Assembly: GCF_900128445.1 (NCBI RefSeq)
Contig: NZ_LT671417.1
Span: 1,288,769-1,352,768 of the forward strand
Reading direction: 5' to 3'
Source of the DNA: Thermophilibacter provencensis
GTDB lineage: Bacteria; Actinomycetota; Coriobacteriia; Coriobacteriales; Atopobiaceae
DNA: 64,000 nt
Below the pieces are notes generated by a model, which made no database searches, was not told the origin of the DNA, and saw only the letters and a program-made list of their open reading frames with translations. The first letter of the stretch is position 1. Each line of letters begins with the position of its first letter. Positions 42,989 through 51,681 of this stretch are shown here, in pieces. Both the position numbers and the translations under genes were made by a program.

Positions 42989-44437
42989 CTAGCTGTCGCT
43001 GCGGGAGAAGCCGTTTCTCATGCGCATGCTCGCCTCGAAGAGGACCTTGTCGAGAAGGGCCTCGGTCTGCCGGCGGCACTCGTCGGCGATAGCCTGGTTG
43101 CATGCGACGAGGTCACCGCCCTCGGCGTCGCACGCGCGCACGAGCGCGGCACAGCGGGAGGTGAGCGCCTGCTGGTAGCGCTCCACGTGCGGGAGGCACG
43201 ACCCGTAGGCGGCGTCGGCGAGCGCCCCGACGATGCGGTTTGCCCAGTAGAAGTTCTCGCTGGTCACGCGTGTGGTGGTGTCCTCGAGGTAGGCCGGGGT
43301 CTCGTCGACGTTGGCGTAGAGCGGCACGAGCGCGTTGAAGGCGTTGCTGCCGTAGGCGACCCACTGCAGCGCCGCGCGCTCCGGAGCCACGTGGGGGCGC
43401 AGCTGAAGCACGGCCAGCTGGCTGTTCCGGTTGATGCCGATGGGGCGGTAGAGGCCCGCCCGCTCGCCTCCGGCATAGGGGTCGTATGGCGTGCCCTGGT
43501 AGTGGAGCGAGAGCACGTACTTGACGTCCTCGACGGTGAGCTTGCGCTCCGGCTCGCGGCACCAGGGGATGGCGTCGCTCTCGGGGCCGAAGTCGGCGGC
43601 CGGCGCGGCGGTGTCCCAGGGGCCGGCGTGCGGGTTGAGGGCGCGCTGGATGGCCCAGGCGCGCGGCGTGTTGTAGACGTGGTCGGAGTCGGAATGGCTG
43701 CCGAAGGCGTCGCGCGGGCTGAAGTGCCCGGCCGAGACGCCGATCGTCAGGTCCAGGTGGTTGGCCGCCATCCACTCGCGCAGGTCGGCGGAGCAGAGGT
43801 GCTCCTCCTGCCTGCCGAACGCGTCCTCGAGGTCGAAGTCGTCGATGCCGAGCTGGTTGGGCATCGTGACGTAGCAGTCGTCCGGCACGCGGCGGGCGAT
43901 CCAGTGGTGGCCGCCCACGGTCTCCATCCACCAGATCTCGTCCGCGTCAGAGAACGCGATGCCGTTCATCTCGTAGGTGCCGTATCGCTCGAGCAGCGCG
44001 CCCATGCGCAGCACGCCGTCTCGGGCGCTCGTCATGTAGGGGAGGACGAGCGTGACCATGTCCTCCTCGCCGATGCCGCCGGGCGTGCCGGCCTCCTTGT
44101 CGTAGCGCACGAGCGGGTCTGCGGCGAGCACGCGCTCGTTGGTGGTGAGGGTCTCAGTTGCGCTCATTCCCACGTTGCGGGCGCTGAAGCCGGCCTCCTC
44201 CCAGAGGCCCTCCCTGAGGTCGGCGTTGGGGACGGCGGTGTAGCGGACGCCGTCCTCGGGCAGTTCGATCTCCAGGTGCGAAATCACGCTCCTGTAGACG
44301 TCTCCGGCCTTGGGGGCGGGACGGGAGACGAAGCGCTTGGGGCAGAACTCGCCGTTGGGTGAGTCCTCGTTGCGGGCCACGATTGTGGAGCCGTCGTAGC
44401 TCGCCTTCTTGCCGATGAGAATGGTGGTGCAGGGCAT
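42989..44437 (-). CDS. C69-family dipeptidase
   Basis: 482 residues. The N-terminal nucleophile is Cys3 (MPCTTILIGKKASYDGSTIVARNEDS), exposed after removal of the first residues as in PepDA/Ntn hydrolases. GGIGEEDMVTLVLPYMTSARDGV and NQLGIDDFDLEDAFG are family segments. It should cleave dipeptides in the cytoplasm. ATG 44437, site GAGGAGG; upstream codons in frame run into the palindrome region and lack a site. Confidence 0.92.
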   Translation of the reverse strand: MPCTTILIGKKASYDGSTIVARNEDSPNGEFCPKRFVSRPAPKAGDVYRSVISHLEIELPEDGVRYTAVPNADLREGLWEEAGFSARNVGMSATETLTTNERVLAADPLVRYDKEAGTPGGIGEEDMVTLVLPYMTSARDGVLRMGALLERYGTYEMNGIAFSDADEIWWMETVGGHHWIARRVPDDCYVTMPNQLGIDDFDLEDAFGRQEEHLCSADLREWMAANHLDLTIGVSAGHFSPRDAFGSHSDSDHVYNTPRAWAIQRALNPHAGPWDTAAPAADFGPESDAIPWCREPERKLTVEDVKYVLSLHYQGTPYDPYAGGERAGLYRPIGINRNSQLAVLQLRPHVAPERAALQWVAYGSNAFNALVPLYANVDETPAYLEDTTTRVTSENFYWANRIVGALADAAYGSCLPHVERYQQALTSRCAALVRACDAEGGDLVACNQAIADECRRQTEALLDKVLFEASMRMRNGFSRSDS

Positions 44438-44516
44438 GGCGCCTCCTCGGGGACGAGTTTCTTCCGGGTCCCATGGTAGCGTCTCGCAGCGCCGAGCCGG
44501 CTCTCGGCGTGCAGTT

Positions 44517-44741
44517 GGGCGGATAGTGTGAAAGAACGCCGCGCTCACCTGCAATCACCGGGATAGTGCGAAGCGATTTTGGCCTCGAATGGCCTTTTTG
44601 CTGCGTCGCATCTAATTAGATTCAATATATTTCCTGCTCGTGGGAGATGCGATACGTGACTCATGTGCGAGGGGGCTTCGCACTATCCCGGTGATTGCAT
44701 GGGCCGGCGGCATTTCTTCGCACTACCCCCCTGATTGCATC
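44517..44741. repeat. Nested inverted repeats in the C69-DAHP synthase spacer
   Basis: A gene-free 431-bp spacer. TGCAATCACCGGG followed by ATAGTGCGAAG (44550-44573) has a perfect 24-bp inverted partner at 44676-44699. An outer imperfect pair (GGATAGTGTGAAAGAACGCCG near 44520, CGGCATTTCTTCGCACTAC near 44707) and an inner CGCATCT/AGATGCG pair (44607-44613, 44645-44651) share the same centre. The inner loop is AT-rich. A TTGATT-like half unit repeats at 44732. It looks like a miniature mobile element or a long structured RNA. Confidence 0.7.
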
Positions 44742-44803
44742 TCCGAGGGGCCATGACGACGTCGCGCGAAGGGCATCATTGTGTAACGAACTCGCTCCAT
44801 GCG

Positions 44804-44832
44804 TTGCCTTGGGGGCGTCCGAGCGCAATAAT
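44804..44832 (+). promoter_or_regulatory. Possible promoter of the DAHP synthase gene
   Basis: TTGCCT (44804-44809) and AATAAT (44827-44832) with a 17-base spacer, 37 bases before the start codon. Confidence 0.4.
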
Positions 44833-44868
44833 TCGTTGGCGTTCGCCCAATCGTGAGAGGAAGCCCGC

Positions 44869-45897
44869 ATGTCGATGAAGTTCAAGCGCCTTCTGCCCAT
44901 CCCCAAGGACATCCGCGCCGAGATGCCGCTCTCGGCCGAGATGGCCGAGCGAAAGGCGGGCTTCGACGCGGCGGTCTCCGCGATTCTGCGCGGCGAGGAC
45001 GAGCGCCTGCTGCTCATCATCGGCCCGTGCTCGGCGGACCGCGAGGACTCGGTGCTGGACTACGTCACCCGCCTGGCCAAGCTCGCAGAGACGGTCGAGG
45101 ACCGCATCCTCGTCATCCCGCGCGTCTACACCAACAAGCCGCGCACCAAGGGCATCGGCTACAAGGGGCTGCTCCACAACCCCGACCCCGAGTCCGGCGA
45201 CGACCTGCTCGAGGGCGTCAAGGCCATCCGCCGCATGCACGTGCGCGTGGTCGAGGAGACGGGCCTCTTCACCGCCGACGAGATGCTCTATCCCACCAAC
45301 TACCAGTACCTCATCGACCTTCTGGCCTACATCGCGGTGGGCGCGCGCTCCGTGGAGAACCAGGAGCACCGCCTCGTGGCCTCCGGCGTCCCCATGCCCG
45401 TGGGCATGAAGAACCCCACCGGCGGCTCCACCGACGTCATGCTCAACTCCATCTACGCCGCGCAGCAGCGCCAGACCTTCATCTTCCGCAACTGGGAGGT
45501 CAACACCACGGGCAACCCCCTCGCGCACGCGGTGCTGCGCGGCTACGTGGGTCTCGACGGCATCAACTACCCCAACTACCACTACGAGTACCTCGAGCGC
45601 CTGGCGGAGAAGTACACCGCCGACAAGTTCCAGAACCCGGCTGCCGTCATCGACTGCAACCACGACAACTCGGGCAAGCGGCCCCTGGAGCAGATTCGCA
45701 TCTGCCACGAGGTGCTCGACTCCATGCACCGCGCGCCCGAGATCCGCCGCCTCGTGCGCGGCTTCATGGTGGAGTCCTATCTCGAGGACGGAAACCAGCC
45801 CGTGGGCGGGACCGTCTACGGCAAGTCCATCACCGACGCCTGCCTCGGCTGGGAGAAGACCGAGCGCCTGGTGAAGGAGATCGCGGAGCGCGCGTAG
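44869..45897 (+). CDS. 3-Deoxy-7-phosphoheptulonate (DAHP) synthase, class I
   Basis: 342 residues, the AroF/G/H size. It condenses phosphoenolpyruvate and erythrose 4-phosphate in the first step of the shikimate pathway. Signature segments: IIGPCSADRED, RVYTNKPRTKGIGYKGLLHNP, GARSVENQEHR, PVGMKNPTGG, INYPNYHYEYL, DCNHDNSGKRP and GFMVESYLEDGNQP. Start follows GAGAGGAAG; feedback type cannot be read by eye. Confidence 0.96.
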   Translation: MSMKFKRLLPIPKDIRAEMPLSAEMAERKAGFDAAVSAILRGEDERLLLIIGPCSADREDSVLDYVTRLAKLAETVEDRILVIPRVYTNKPRTKGIGYKGLLHNPDPESGDDLLEGVKAIRRMHVRVVEETGLFTADEMLYPTNYQYLIDLLAYIAVGARSVENQEHRLVASGVPMPVGMKNPTGGSTDVMLNSIYAAQQRQTFIFRNWEVNTTGNPLAHAVLRGYVGLDGINYPNYHYEYLERLAEKYTADKFQNPAAVIDCNHDNSGKRPLEQIRICHEVLDSMHRAPEIRRLVRGFMVESYLEDGNQPVGGTVYGKSITDACLGWEKTERLVKEIAERA

Positions 45898-45923
45898 CGC
45901 CTCGTGCCCGAATATGCCCGAAG

Positions 45924-45957
45924 GGGGCGCGGTCGGTCTTGTGGCCGGCCGCGCCCC
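45924..45957 (+). terminator. Hairpin after DAHP synthase
   Basis: GGGGCGCGG (45924-45932) pairs with CCGCGCCCC (45949-45957), 26 bases past the stop. Confidence 0.6.
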
Positions 45958-45997
45958 ATCTGTCTGGCTTCGCTTGCCCCGGAAACTTGAGGCAGCC

Positions 45998-46026
45998 TGA
46001 AACAATCCGCCCTCTCCAGGCGTATC
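45998..46026 (+). promoter_or_regulatory. ECF-type promoter, probably autoregulated
   Basis: TGAAAC (45998-46003) and CGTATC (46021-46026) with a 17-base spacer match the SigW/ECF consensus (TGAAAC, CGTA). It lies 44 bases before an ECF sigma gene, the usual position for autoactivation. Confidence 0.65.
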
Positions 46027-46069
46027 TCGTGCGAGGGACCAAGGTGGAAGACACGAGAGAGGGGGATGC

Positions 46070-46570
46070 GTGCAGGACGATGAGTTTCGACAAGCGGTCG
46101 AGAAGAACCGCGACCTCGTGTTCCGCATCGCGTACACCTATCTGCGCGACGCGGCCGACGCGGATGACGTGACGCAGGACGTCTTTATCAAGCTCCTGCG
46201 GCATGAGGGTGACTTTGCGAGCGAGGCGCATCAGCGCAACTGGCTCGTGCGGGTGTGCGTGAACGAGTGCCGGTCGCTCTTCCGGCGGCCGTGGCGTCGC
46301 GTCGAGGACATCGAGCGGTACGCAAACTCGCTTCAGATGCCGAGCCGCGGGCACGTCGAGCTGCTCACGAGCGTGATGCGTCTGCCCGAGAAGTACCGCG
46401 TCCCGCTGGTGCTGCACTACTACGCGGGATTCTCGACCGGCGAAGTTGCGAGCATGCTACGCGTGCCTGCCGCGACGGTGCGCACGAGGCTCGCGCGGGC
46501 GCGGGCTCGCCTGCGGAAGATGCTGGAAGCCGACGGTATTCCCCATAGGGAGATGGAGGTCGTGCAATGA
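46070..46570 (+). CDS. ECF-subfamily RNA polymerase sigma factor
   Basis: 166 residues from GTG 46070. Region 2 is DLVFRIAYTYLRDAADADDVTQDVFIKLLRHE; region 4 is LPEKYRVPLVLHYYAGFSTGEVASMLRVPAATVRTRLARARARLRKML. The stop overlaps the next start (ATGA), so sigma and partner are made together. Confidence 0.94.
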   Translation: MQDDEFRQAVEKNRDLVFRIAYTYLRDAADADDVTQDVFIKLLRHEGDFASEAHQRNWLVRVCVNECRSLFRRPWRRVEDIERYANSLQMPSRGHVELLTSVMRLPEKYRVPLVLHYYAGFSTGEVASMLRVPAATVRTRLARARARLRKMLEADGIPHREMEVVQ

Positions 46571-47673
46571 GGAAGAATGAGCTGCATGAGGCGATGGAGC
46601 GCATGCACGCCGCCGAGGACACCTACGAGCGCGTGATGGAGCGAGCGTCGGCGGGATGTCGGCGAGGCAGGGGGCCGTTGCCCGCGGCTGCGGTGATCGG
46701 CGTGGCGGTGGCGGGGGTGCTCGCCACCGGGGGCGTCGCCTATGCCGTGGCCGGCGGAGACTTCTTCGACAGGGTGTGGGGCGATCACGGCACCGACGGG
46801 AGGGTCGAGTGGAGCTACATGGGCAACAACTACTCCCAGGAGTATGGCTCGCTCGACCCCGCGGCCGTTTCCGATGACCTTGCCTCCTCCGTGGAGGCCG
46901 TGGGGCTCTCCGTCACGGGCAACGGCTACACGCTCACCATAGAGGACATGCTCGTCGACGAGAACGGCTGTGGTGTGGCAAGCTTCACGCTGGAGAACCC
47001 GGACGGGCTCCAGAACAACCCGGAGTACGGCCTGCCAGTGGAGTTTGTGCCCGCCGATGACGCCCCCCTCGACTCTCTCGGCATGTTTTCGACCGGCGAG
47101 GGCGTCTCCGGGCTCATTGACGCGAGGTGGGTCTATGACCAGGAGCTCTCCACGGATACCGCCGCCCGAGGAACCGTGTACTTCTCGACCTTTGGATCGC
47201 TCGACAACGTGCTCTCTGGCGTCTTCTGGTCGCTCTCGTGGCACACGGGTGAGGTTGACGAAAACGGAACCGTGCCTCCCGACTACGCCAACCTGGAGGA
47301 GTGCTCGGATGCCTTCGTCCCTAGCAAGGTCGTGGGTGCGCGCGAGTTCGCCGGAGAAGACGGAAGCGTTGCCACGGTGAGCCCCTTCAGCATTCACGTT
47401 GACGCCGCGTGGAAGGCGGGAGGGGAGTCTGGCACGGACAAGGTCGTGCTGCACCTGGCAGACGGCAGCACGTATGTGGTCGTGTCCGACGGCGATGAGT
47501 CCGCAGACATGAACTACTACACCGCCAACCTACTTGAGGATAGGACCGTAAAGTACACGTTCACACGTCTGGTCAACGTCTCCGACGTCGTGAGCGTCGA
47601 GATCTCGGGGGCCGTGGGCGACCCGCTCAGCGGGGAGGAGACCCACGCGGCCACGCTCGTGCCTGCCGCGTAG
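46567..47673 (+). CDS. Membrane protein, probable anti-sigma/sensor partner (DUF4179-like)
   Basis: 368 residues. A short cytoplasmic part (1-38, RKNELHEAMERMHAAEDTYERVMERA) precedes one membrane helix (about 39-62), and a large outer beta-rich domain contains a segment like the immunoglobulin-like DUF4179 region (SVEAVGLSVTGNGYTLTIEDMLVDENG). No zinc-binding anti-sigma motif is present. Overlap with the sigma gene makes it the likely regulator or sensor. Stimulus unknown. Confidence 0.8.
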   Translation: MRKNELHEAMERMHAAEDTYERVMERASAGCRRGRGPLPAAAVIGVAVAGVLATGGVAYAVAGGDFFDRVWGDHGTDGRVEWSYMGNNYSQEYGSLDPAAVSDDLASSVEAVGLSVTGNGYTLTIEDMLVDENGCGVASFTLENPDGLQNNPEYGLPVEFVPADDAPLDSLGMFSTGEGVSGLIDARWVYDQELSTDTAARGTVYFSTFGSLDNVLSGVFWSLSWHTGEVDENGTVPPDYANLEECSDAFVPSKVVGAREFAGEDGSVATVSPFSIHVDAAWKAGGESGTDKVVLHLADGSTYVVVSDGDESADMNYYTANLLEDRTVKYTFTRLVNVSDVVSVEISGAVGDPLSGEETHAATLVPAA

Positions 47674-47682
47674 CTTCCGGGC

Positions 47683-48525
47683 CTAGCCCCGCCGTTCGGG
47701 GCGTCGTCCTCCCCGGCGCTCCGAACGGCGCCGCGCGAAGGCGCGCAGCGCAACCTCGCGCAGCTCCTTTGCACGCGCGGCCTCCATGGCCTTCACGCCC
47801 TCGAGCGGGTAGGGGATGCCGAGCTTCTCGTACTTGGACTTGCCGAGCGTGTGGTAGGGGAGGAAGTCGAGCCCCACGACGTTGTCCCACTCGCCGATGA
47901 TGCGGCCCACGGCGGCGCACTCCTCCTCGGAGTCCGTGAGGCCGGGGACGATGACGTGGCGGACGAGCATGGGTATGCCGCGGCGCGCCAGCTCGTCGCC
48001 GAGCTCGAGCGCGTGGCTCGCGGGCATGCCACAGAGCCGCTCGTGCAGGACGGGGTCCGAGGTCTTGATGTCCAGAAGAACCATGTCGGTGGCGTCGAGA
48101 AGCCGCGAGAAGCGCTCTGCGTGCGCTGCGGAGAAGGTGGCGGCAGAGGTGTCCAGACAGGTGTGGATGCGCCCCGCAGGCGCCTTGTGCGCCTCCTCGA
48201 AGAGGGCGGCCACGAAGTTCGGCTGGGCCATGGGCTCGCCGCCCGTGACGGTGAGGCCGCCCGACCTGTAGAACGGGCGGTTGCGCTCGAAGCGCTCGAG
48301 CACCTCCGCCACGGTGACGTCGGTGCCGGGGCCGGTGCCGTCGGCGCGGCCGAACTCCCAGGTGTCGGGGTTGTGGCAGTACTGGCAGCGCATCGGGCAG
48401 CCCTGGCAGAACACCACGAGCCGCGTGCCGGGCCCGTCGACGGTCCCGAAGCTCTCGATCGAGTGCAGCCTTCCTGTGACGGCCAGGTTATCCGCGCCGC
48501 CCTTCTCGCCGGTTCGAACGCTCAC
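47683..48525 (-). CDS. pflA: Pyruvate formate-lyase activating enzyme PflA
   Basis: 280 residues, radical SAM. The cluster motif is CPMRCQYCHNPD, in the form CxxxCxxC, with GGLTVTGGEPMAQ for SAM and LLDIKT beyond. It installs the glycyl radical on PFL. I chose GTG 48525 because GGAAGGTG precedes it; a GTG five codons earlier has no site. The C-terminus is a basic Arg/Gly tail (RRRSERRGGRRPERRG). Confidence 0.95.
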   Translation of the reverse strand: MSVRTGEKGGADNLAVTGRLHSIESFGTVDGPGTRLVVFCQGCPMRCQYCHNPDTWEFGRADGTGPGTDVTVAEVLERFERNRPFYRSGGLTVTGGEPMAQPNFVAALFEEAHKAPAGRIHTCLDTSAATFSAAHAERFSRLLDATDMVLLDIKTSDPVLHERLCGMPASHALELGDELARRGIPMLVRHVIVPGLTDSEEECAAVGRIIGEWDNVVGLDFLPYHTLGKSKYEKLGIPYPLEGVKAMEAARAKELREVALRAFARRRSERRGGRRPERRG

Positions 48526-48574
48526 ATCCGCACCTTCCACCCAGACACGTTATGAAACCATGATAGACAGAAGC

Positions 48575-48649
48575 GGGCCGGGAGATTGCGGAGCAGAGTT
48601 CCTGAGCGCCGAAAGGCGCGAGGCACTCTGCAGAGCAATCTCCCGGCCC
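48575..48649. terminator. Three-tier hairpin between the glycyl-radical subunit and pflA
   Basis: Outer stem GGGCCGGGAGATTGC (48575-48589) with its exact complement at 48635-48649, middle CAGAGT/ACTCTG, inner GCGCC-GAAA-GGCGC (a GNRA loop on the plus strand; TTTC on the minus). It lies between genes read on the minus strand. No long T run; it may be a partial terminator that lowers pflA expression relative to the enzyme. Confidence 0.65.
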
Positions 48650-48674
48650 GCCCTACGGACAGGTCAGGTTGACC

Positions 48675-48923
48675 TTACATCGCCTCGTGGAAGGTTCGGG
48701 AGATGACGTCGTCCTGCTGCTTCTTGGTGAGGGAGTTGAACTTCACCGCGTAGCCGGAGACGCGGATGGTCAGCTGCGGGTACTTCTCGGGGTGGGCCTG
48801 GGCGTCAAGCAGGGTCTCCTTGGTGAAGACGTTGACGTTGAGGTGGTGGCCGCCCTCCTCGACGTAGCCATCAATCATGCTGACGAGATTGTCGATCTGC
48901 TCGGCGGAAGAGATTGCGCTCAT
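48675..48923 (-). CDS. grcA: Detached glycyl-radical domain of pyruvate formate-lyase (GrcA-like)
   Basis: 82 residues. From [10 protein letters not shown] to the end it matches the C-terminal domain of [39 protein letters not shown], with the radical Gly in RVSGYAV. The PFL gene just upstream stops before this domain, so the two proteins together equal one normal PFL. GrcA/YfiD of enterobacteria is a spare for an intact PFL; here the small subunit seems obligatory. ATG 48923, site AAAGGATT. Confidence 0.92.
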   Translation of the reverse strand: MSAISSAEQIDNLVSMIDGYVEEGGHHLNVNVFTKETLLDAQAHPEKYPQLTIRVSGYAVKFNSLTKKQQDDVISRTFHEAM

Positions 48924-49038
48924 GATGGAATCCTTTCTCGTGCGGGTCGCCCCGGAGCGGGGCGACCCTCCTGTAACCACAGTGTACCCGATAACTGACA
49001 CCTAATCAGTGACATTTATCGAATCCGCCCGCACGAAT

Positions 49039-49069
49039 CTGCGAATTGGGGACTGTCCCCAATTCGCAG
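49039..49069. repeat. GGGGACTGTCCCC palindrome between the two PFL parts
   Basis: A 31-nt perfect palindrome with a single central base, containing TTGGGGACTGTCCCCAA, in the 150-bp gap separating pflB from the glycyl-radical gene. Its right end is 5 bases from the pflB stop codon. Confidence 0.75.
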
Positions 49070-49073
49070 GGGC

Positions 49074-51164
49074 CTAGCAGCAGCCGCAGTCGGGGGCGGG
49101 GTTCTCGATCTGGATGTCCACGCCGAGGGCGTCGAGGTCGAGCTCGTCGAACATGACGGCATCGCTCTTGCCGAGGGCGTTCGGCACGATGGAGAACGTG
49201 TTGGAGATGCCGTCCTGGGCGTCCTTGAACGGGAGCTTGGCGACGGAGGCGAGCGACGCCACGGCGCCGTGGGTGTCACGACGGTGCATCGGGTTGGCGC
49301 CCGGGGCGAAGGGCTCGCCGGCACGACGGCCGTCGGGCGTGTTGCCGGTGGCGTTGCCGTAGACGACGTTCGAGGTGATCGTGAGGATCGAGGTCGTGGG
49401 GACGGAGTTGCGGTAGGTGTCGGTCTCGCGCACGAACTTCATGAAGACCTCGACGACGTCGTGGGCGATCCGGTCGACGCGGTCGTCGTCGTTGCCGTAC
49501 TTGGGGAAGTCGCCCTCGACCTCGTAGTCGGTGACGAGGCCCGTCTCGTCGCGGATGACCTTGACCTTGGCGTACTTGATCGCGGAGAGGGAGTCGGCCA
49601 CGACGGAGAGGCCGGCGATGCCCGTGGCGAACCAGCGGTGCACGTGCTCGTCGTGCAGGGCCATCTGCAGGCGCTCGTAGCAGTACTTGTCGTGCATGTA
49701 GTGGATGATGTTGAGCGCGTTGACGTAGACGCCGGCGAGCCAGCCCATCATGTCGCGGTACTTGGACACGACGTCGTCGTAGTCGAGGTAGTCGCCCTCG
49801 ACCGGGCGGAACTTCGGGCCAACCTGCTCGCCGGTCTTCTCGTCGCGGCCGCCGTTGATGGCGTAGAGGAGGCACTTGGCGAGGTTGGCGCGGGCGCCGA
49901 AGAACTGCATCTCCTTGCCGATGCGCATGGAGGAGACGCAGCAGGCGATCGCGTAGTCGTCGCCGTGGTAGACGCGCATGAGGTCGTCGTTCTCGTACTG
50001 GATGGAGCTCGTGGTGATGGAGATCTTTGCGCAGTAGCGCTTGAAGGCCTCGGGAAGGCGCGTGGACCAGAGCACCGTGAGGTTGGGCTCGGGGCTGGTG
50101 CCCATGTTCTCGAGGGTGTGGAGGTAGCGGAAGGCGGTCTTGGTGACCATGGAGCGGCCGTCGACGCCCATGCCGCCGAGCGACTCGGTGACCCACTGCG
50201 GGTCGCCCGAGAAGAGCTCGTTGTACTCGGGGGTGCGGGCGAACTTCACCATGCGGAGCTTCATGACGAGGTGGTCGATGATCTCCTGGGCCTCGGACTC
50301 GGTGATGACGCCGGCCTTGAGGTCACGCTCGGCGTAGATGTCGAGGAACGTGGAGTTGCGGCCGATGGACATTGCGGCGCCGTTCTGCTCCTTGACCGCG
50401 GCGAGGTAGCCGAAGTAGAGCCACTGGACGGCCTCCTGGAAGTTCTTGGCCGGCTTGGAGATGTCGAAGCCGTAGATCTTGCCGAGCTGGTTGAGCTCCT
50501 GGAGGGCGCGAATCTGCTCCGCGAGCTCCTCGCGGTGGCGGATCGTGGCCTCGTTCATGGTCTTCTGGGTGCCGGCGTGCTCGGCCTTCTTCTCCTCGAT
50601 GAGGCGGTCGACGCCGTAGAGGGCGACGCGGCGGTAGTCGCCGATGATGCGGCCGCGGCCGTAGGCGTCGGGCAGGCCGGTGATGATGTGGCTGTGGCGG
50701 CAGGCACGCATCTCGGGGGTGTACGCGTCAAAGACGCCGGCGTTGTGGGTCTTGCGGTAGTTCGTGTAGATGTTCACGATCTCCGGGTCGACCTCGTAGC
50801 CGTTCTGCTTGCAGGCGGCCACGGCCATGCGGATGCCGCCGTTGACCATGAGGGCGCGCTTGAGCGGCTTCTCGGTCTGAAGGCCGACGATCTTCTCGAG
50901 GGGCTGGTCGATGTAGCCCGCGGGGTGGGAGATGATCGTGGAGACGAGGTCAGTGTCCATGTCGAGGACGCCGCCCGCCTCGCGCTCCTTGGCGAAGAGG
51001 CCCATGACCTCGTCCCAGAGCTTGGTGGTGTTCTCGGTGGGTTCGGCGAGGAAGGACTCGTCGCCGTCGTAGGGGGTGTAGTTCTTCTGGATGAAGTCAC
51101 GAACGTCGATCTCGTGCTCCCAGTTGCCGCCGACAAAGCCGGCCCAGGCCTCCTGCTGACTCAC
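49074..51164 (-). CDS. pflB: Pyruvate formate-lyase core subunit lacking the glycyl-radical domain
   Basis: 696 residues against about 760 for ordinary PFL. The catalytic Cys pair is in [25 protein letters not shown], and conserved [31 protein letters not shown] and [14 protein letters not shown] are present. After that point the sequence ends in a different, Cys-rich tail, NPAPDCGCC, with no RVSGYAV motif. The missing part is the next gene. GTG 51164, site AAAGGAGC. The enzyme makes acetyl-CoA and formate under anaerobic conditions. Confidence 0.95.
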   Translation of the reverse strand: MSQQEAWAGFVGGNWEHEIDVRDFIQKNYTPYDGDESFLAEPTENTTKLWDEVMGLFAKEREAGGVLDMDTDLVSTIISHPAGYIDQPLEKIVGLQTEKPLKRALMVNGGIRMAVAACKQNGYEVDPEIVNIYTNYRKTHNAGVFDAYTPEMRACRHSHIITGLPDAYGRGRIIGDYRRVALYGVDRLIEEKKAEHAGTQKTMNEATIRHREELAEQIRALQELNQLGKIYGFDISKPAKNFQEAVQWLYFGYLAAVKEQNGAAMSIGRNSTFLDIYAERDLKAGVITESEAQEIIDHLVMKLRMVKFARTPEYNELFSGDPQWVTESLGGMGVDGRSMVTKTAFRYLHTLENMGTSPEPNLTVLWSTRLPEAFKRYCAKISITTSSIQYENDDLMRVYHGDDYAIACCVSSMRIGKEMQFFGARANLAKCLLYAINGGRDEKTGEQVGPKFRPVEGDYLDYDDVVSKYRDMMGWLAGVYVNALNIIHYMHDKYCYERLQMALHDEHVHRWFATGIAGLSVVADSLSAIKYAKVKVIRDETGLVTDYEVEGDFPKYGNDDDRVDRIAHDVVEVFMKFVRETDTYRNSVPTTSILTITSNVVYGNATGNTPDGRRAGEPFAPGANPMHRRDTHGAVASLASVAKLPFKDAQDGISNTFSIVPNALGKSDAVMFDELDLDALGVDIQIENPAPDCGCC

Positions 51165-51681
51165 TGCTCACGCTCCTTTATCTAAGGTTGGGCGCGTTAC
51201 GCCCGCCGCGGGATAACGGCACTCTTCAAACTACCAGATATGAGAACTTGATGGAGCTGAGAAAAGTTAGGTGAAGGTTACATCTGGCAAAACACACATA
51301 CGTGCGGAGCGGGCAGGGGACGCGGCGCCGGCCGGTCCAGGCGCCCGGGAATCGGACGAGCCGCAGGGTTTGCCCGTCAAGCGTCCGAGTCTGGATGACT
51401 GTCGCCCGCCGCGCGTGGGAGGCTCTTCCGAGCCGCGCCGTCTTGAGGCCAGCGCTCGGGTAAGAAGAGCCCGCGGCGCAGAGAGCCCGTGATGCCGCAA
51501 GGGCGGCTCCGCCATCGTGTCGCGGTGGCGGGCCCTTCTCGGTGCGCTGTCGCGGGGATGGCGAGAAGAACGGGCGCTCCCGGCCTCCCGAGGGCGCCCG
51601 CCCGTGGCGCCCCGCCACAGAAGAGCGCCCCGACCTCGGGGTGGCCGGGGCGCCGGGATGCGGAGCGCGTCCTTTGCGGGG
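51165..51681. other. Long spacer upstream of pflB and downstream of the GtrA gene
   Basis: A 517-bp gene-free region. The first 130 bp are AT-rich and should hold the pfl promoter (minus strand TTGCCA near 51285-51290). CCAGAT and ATCTGG half-sites lie near 51235 and 51284. A GC hairpin at 51625-51653 (GCGCCCCG with CGGGGCGC) fits a terminator of the gene to the right. The middle carries GGCGAGAAGAAC-like words. I found no gene. Confidence 0.45.
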
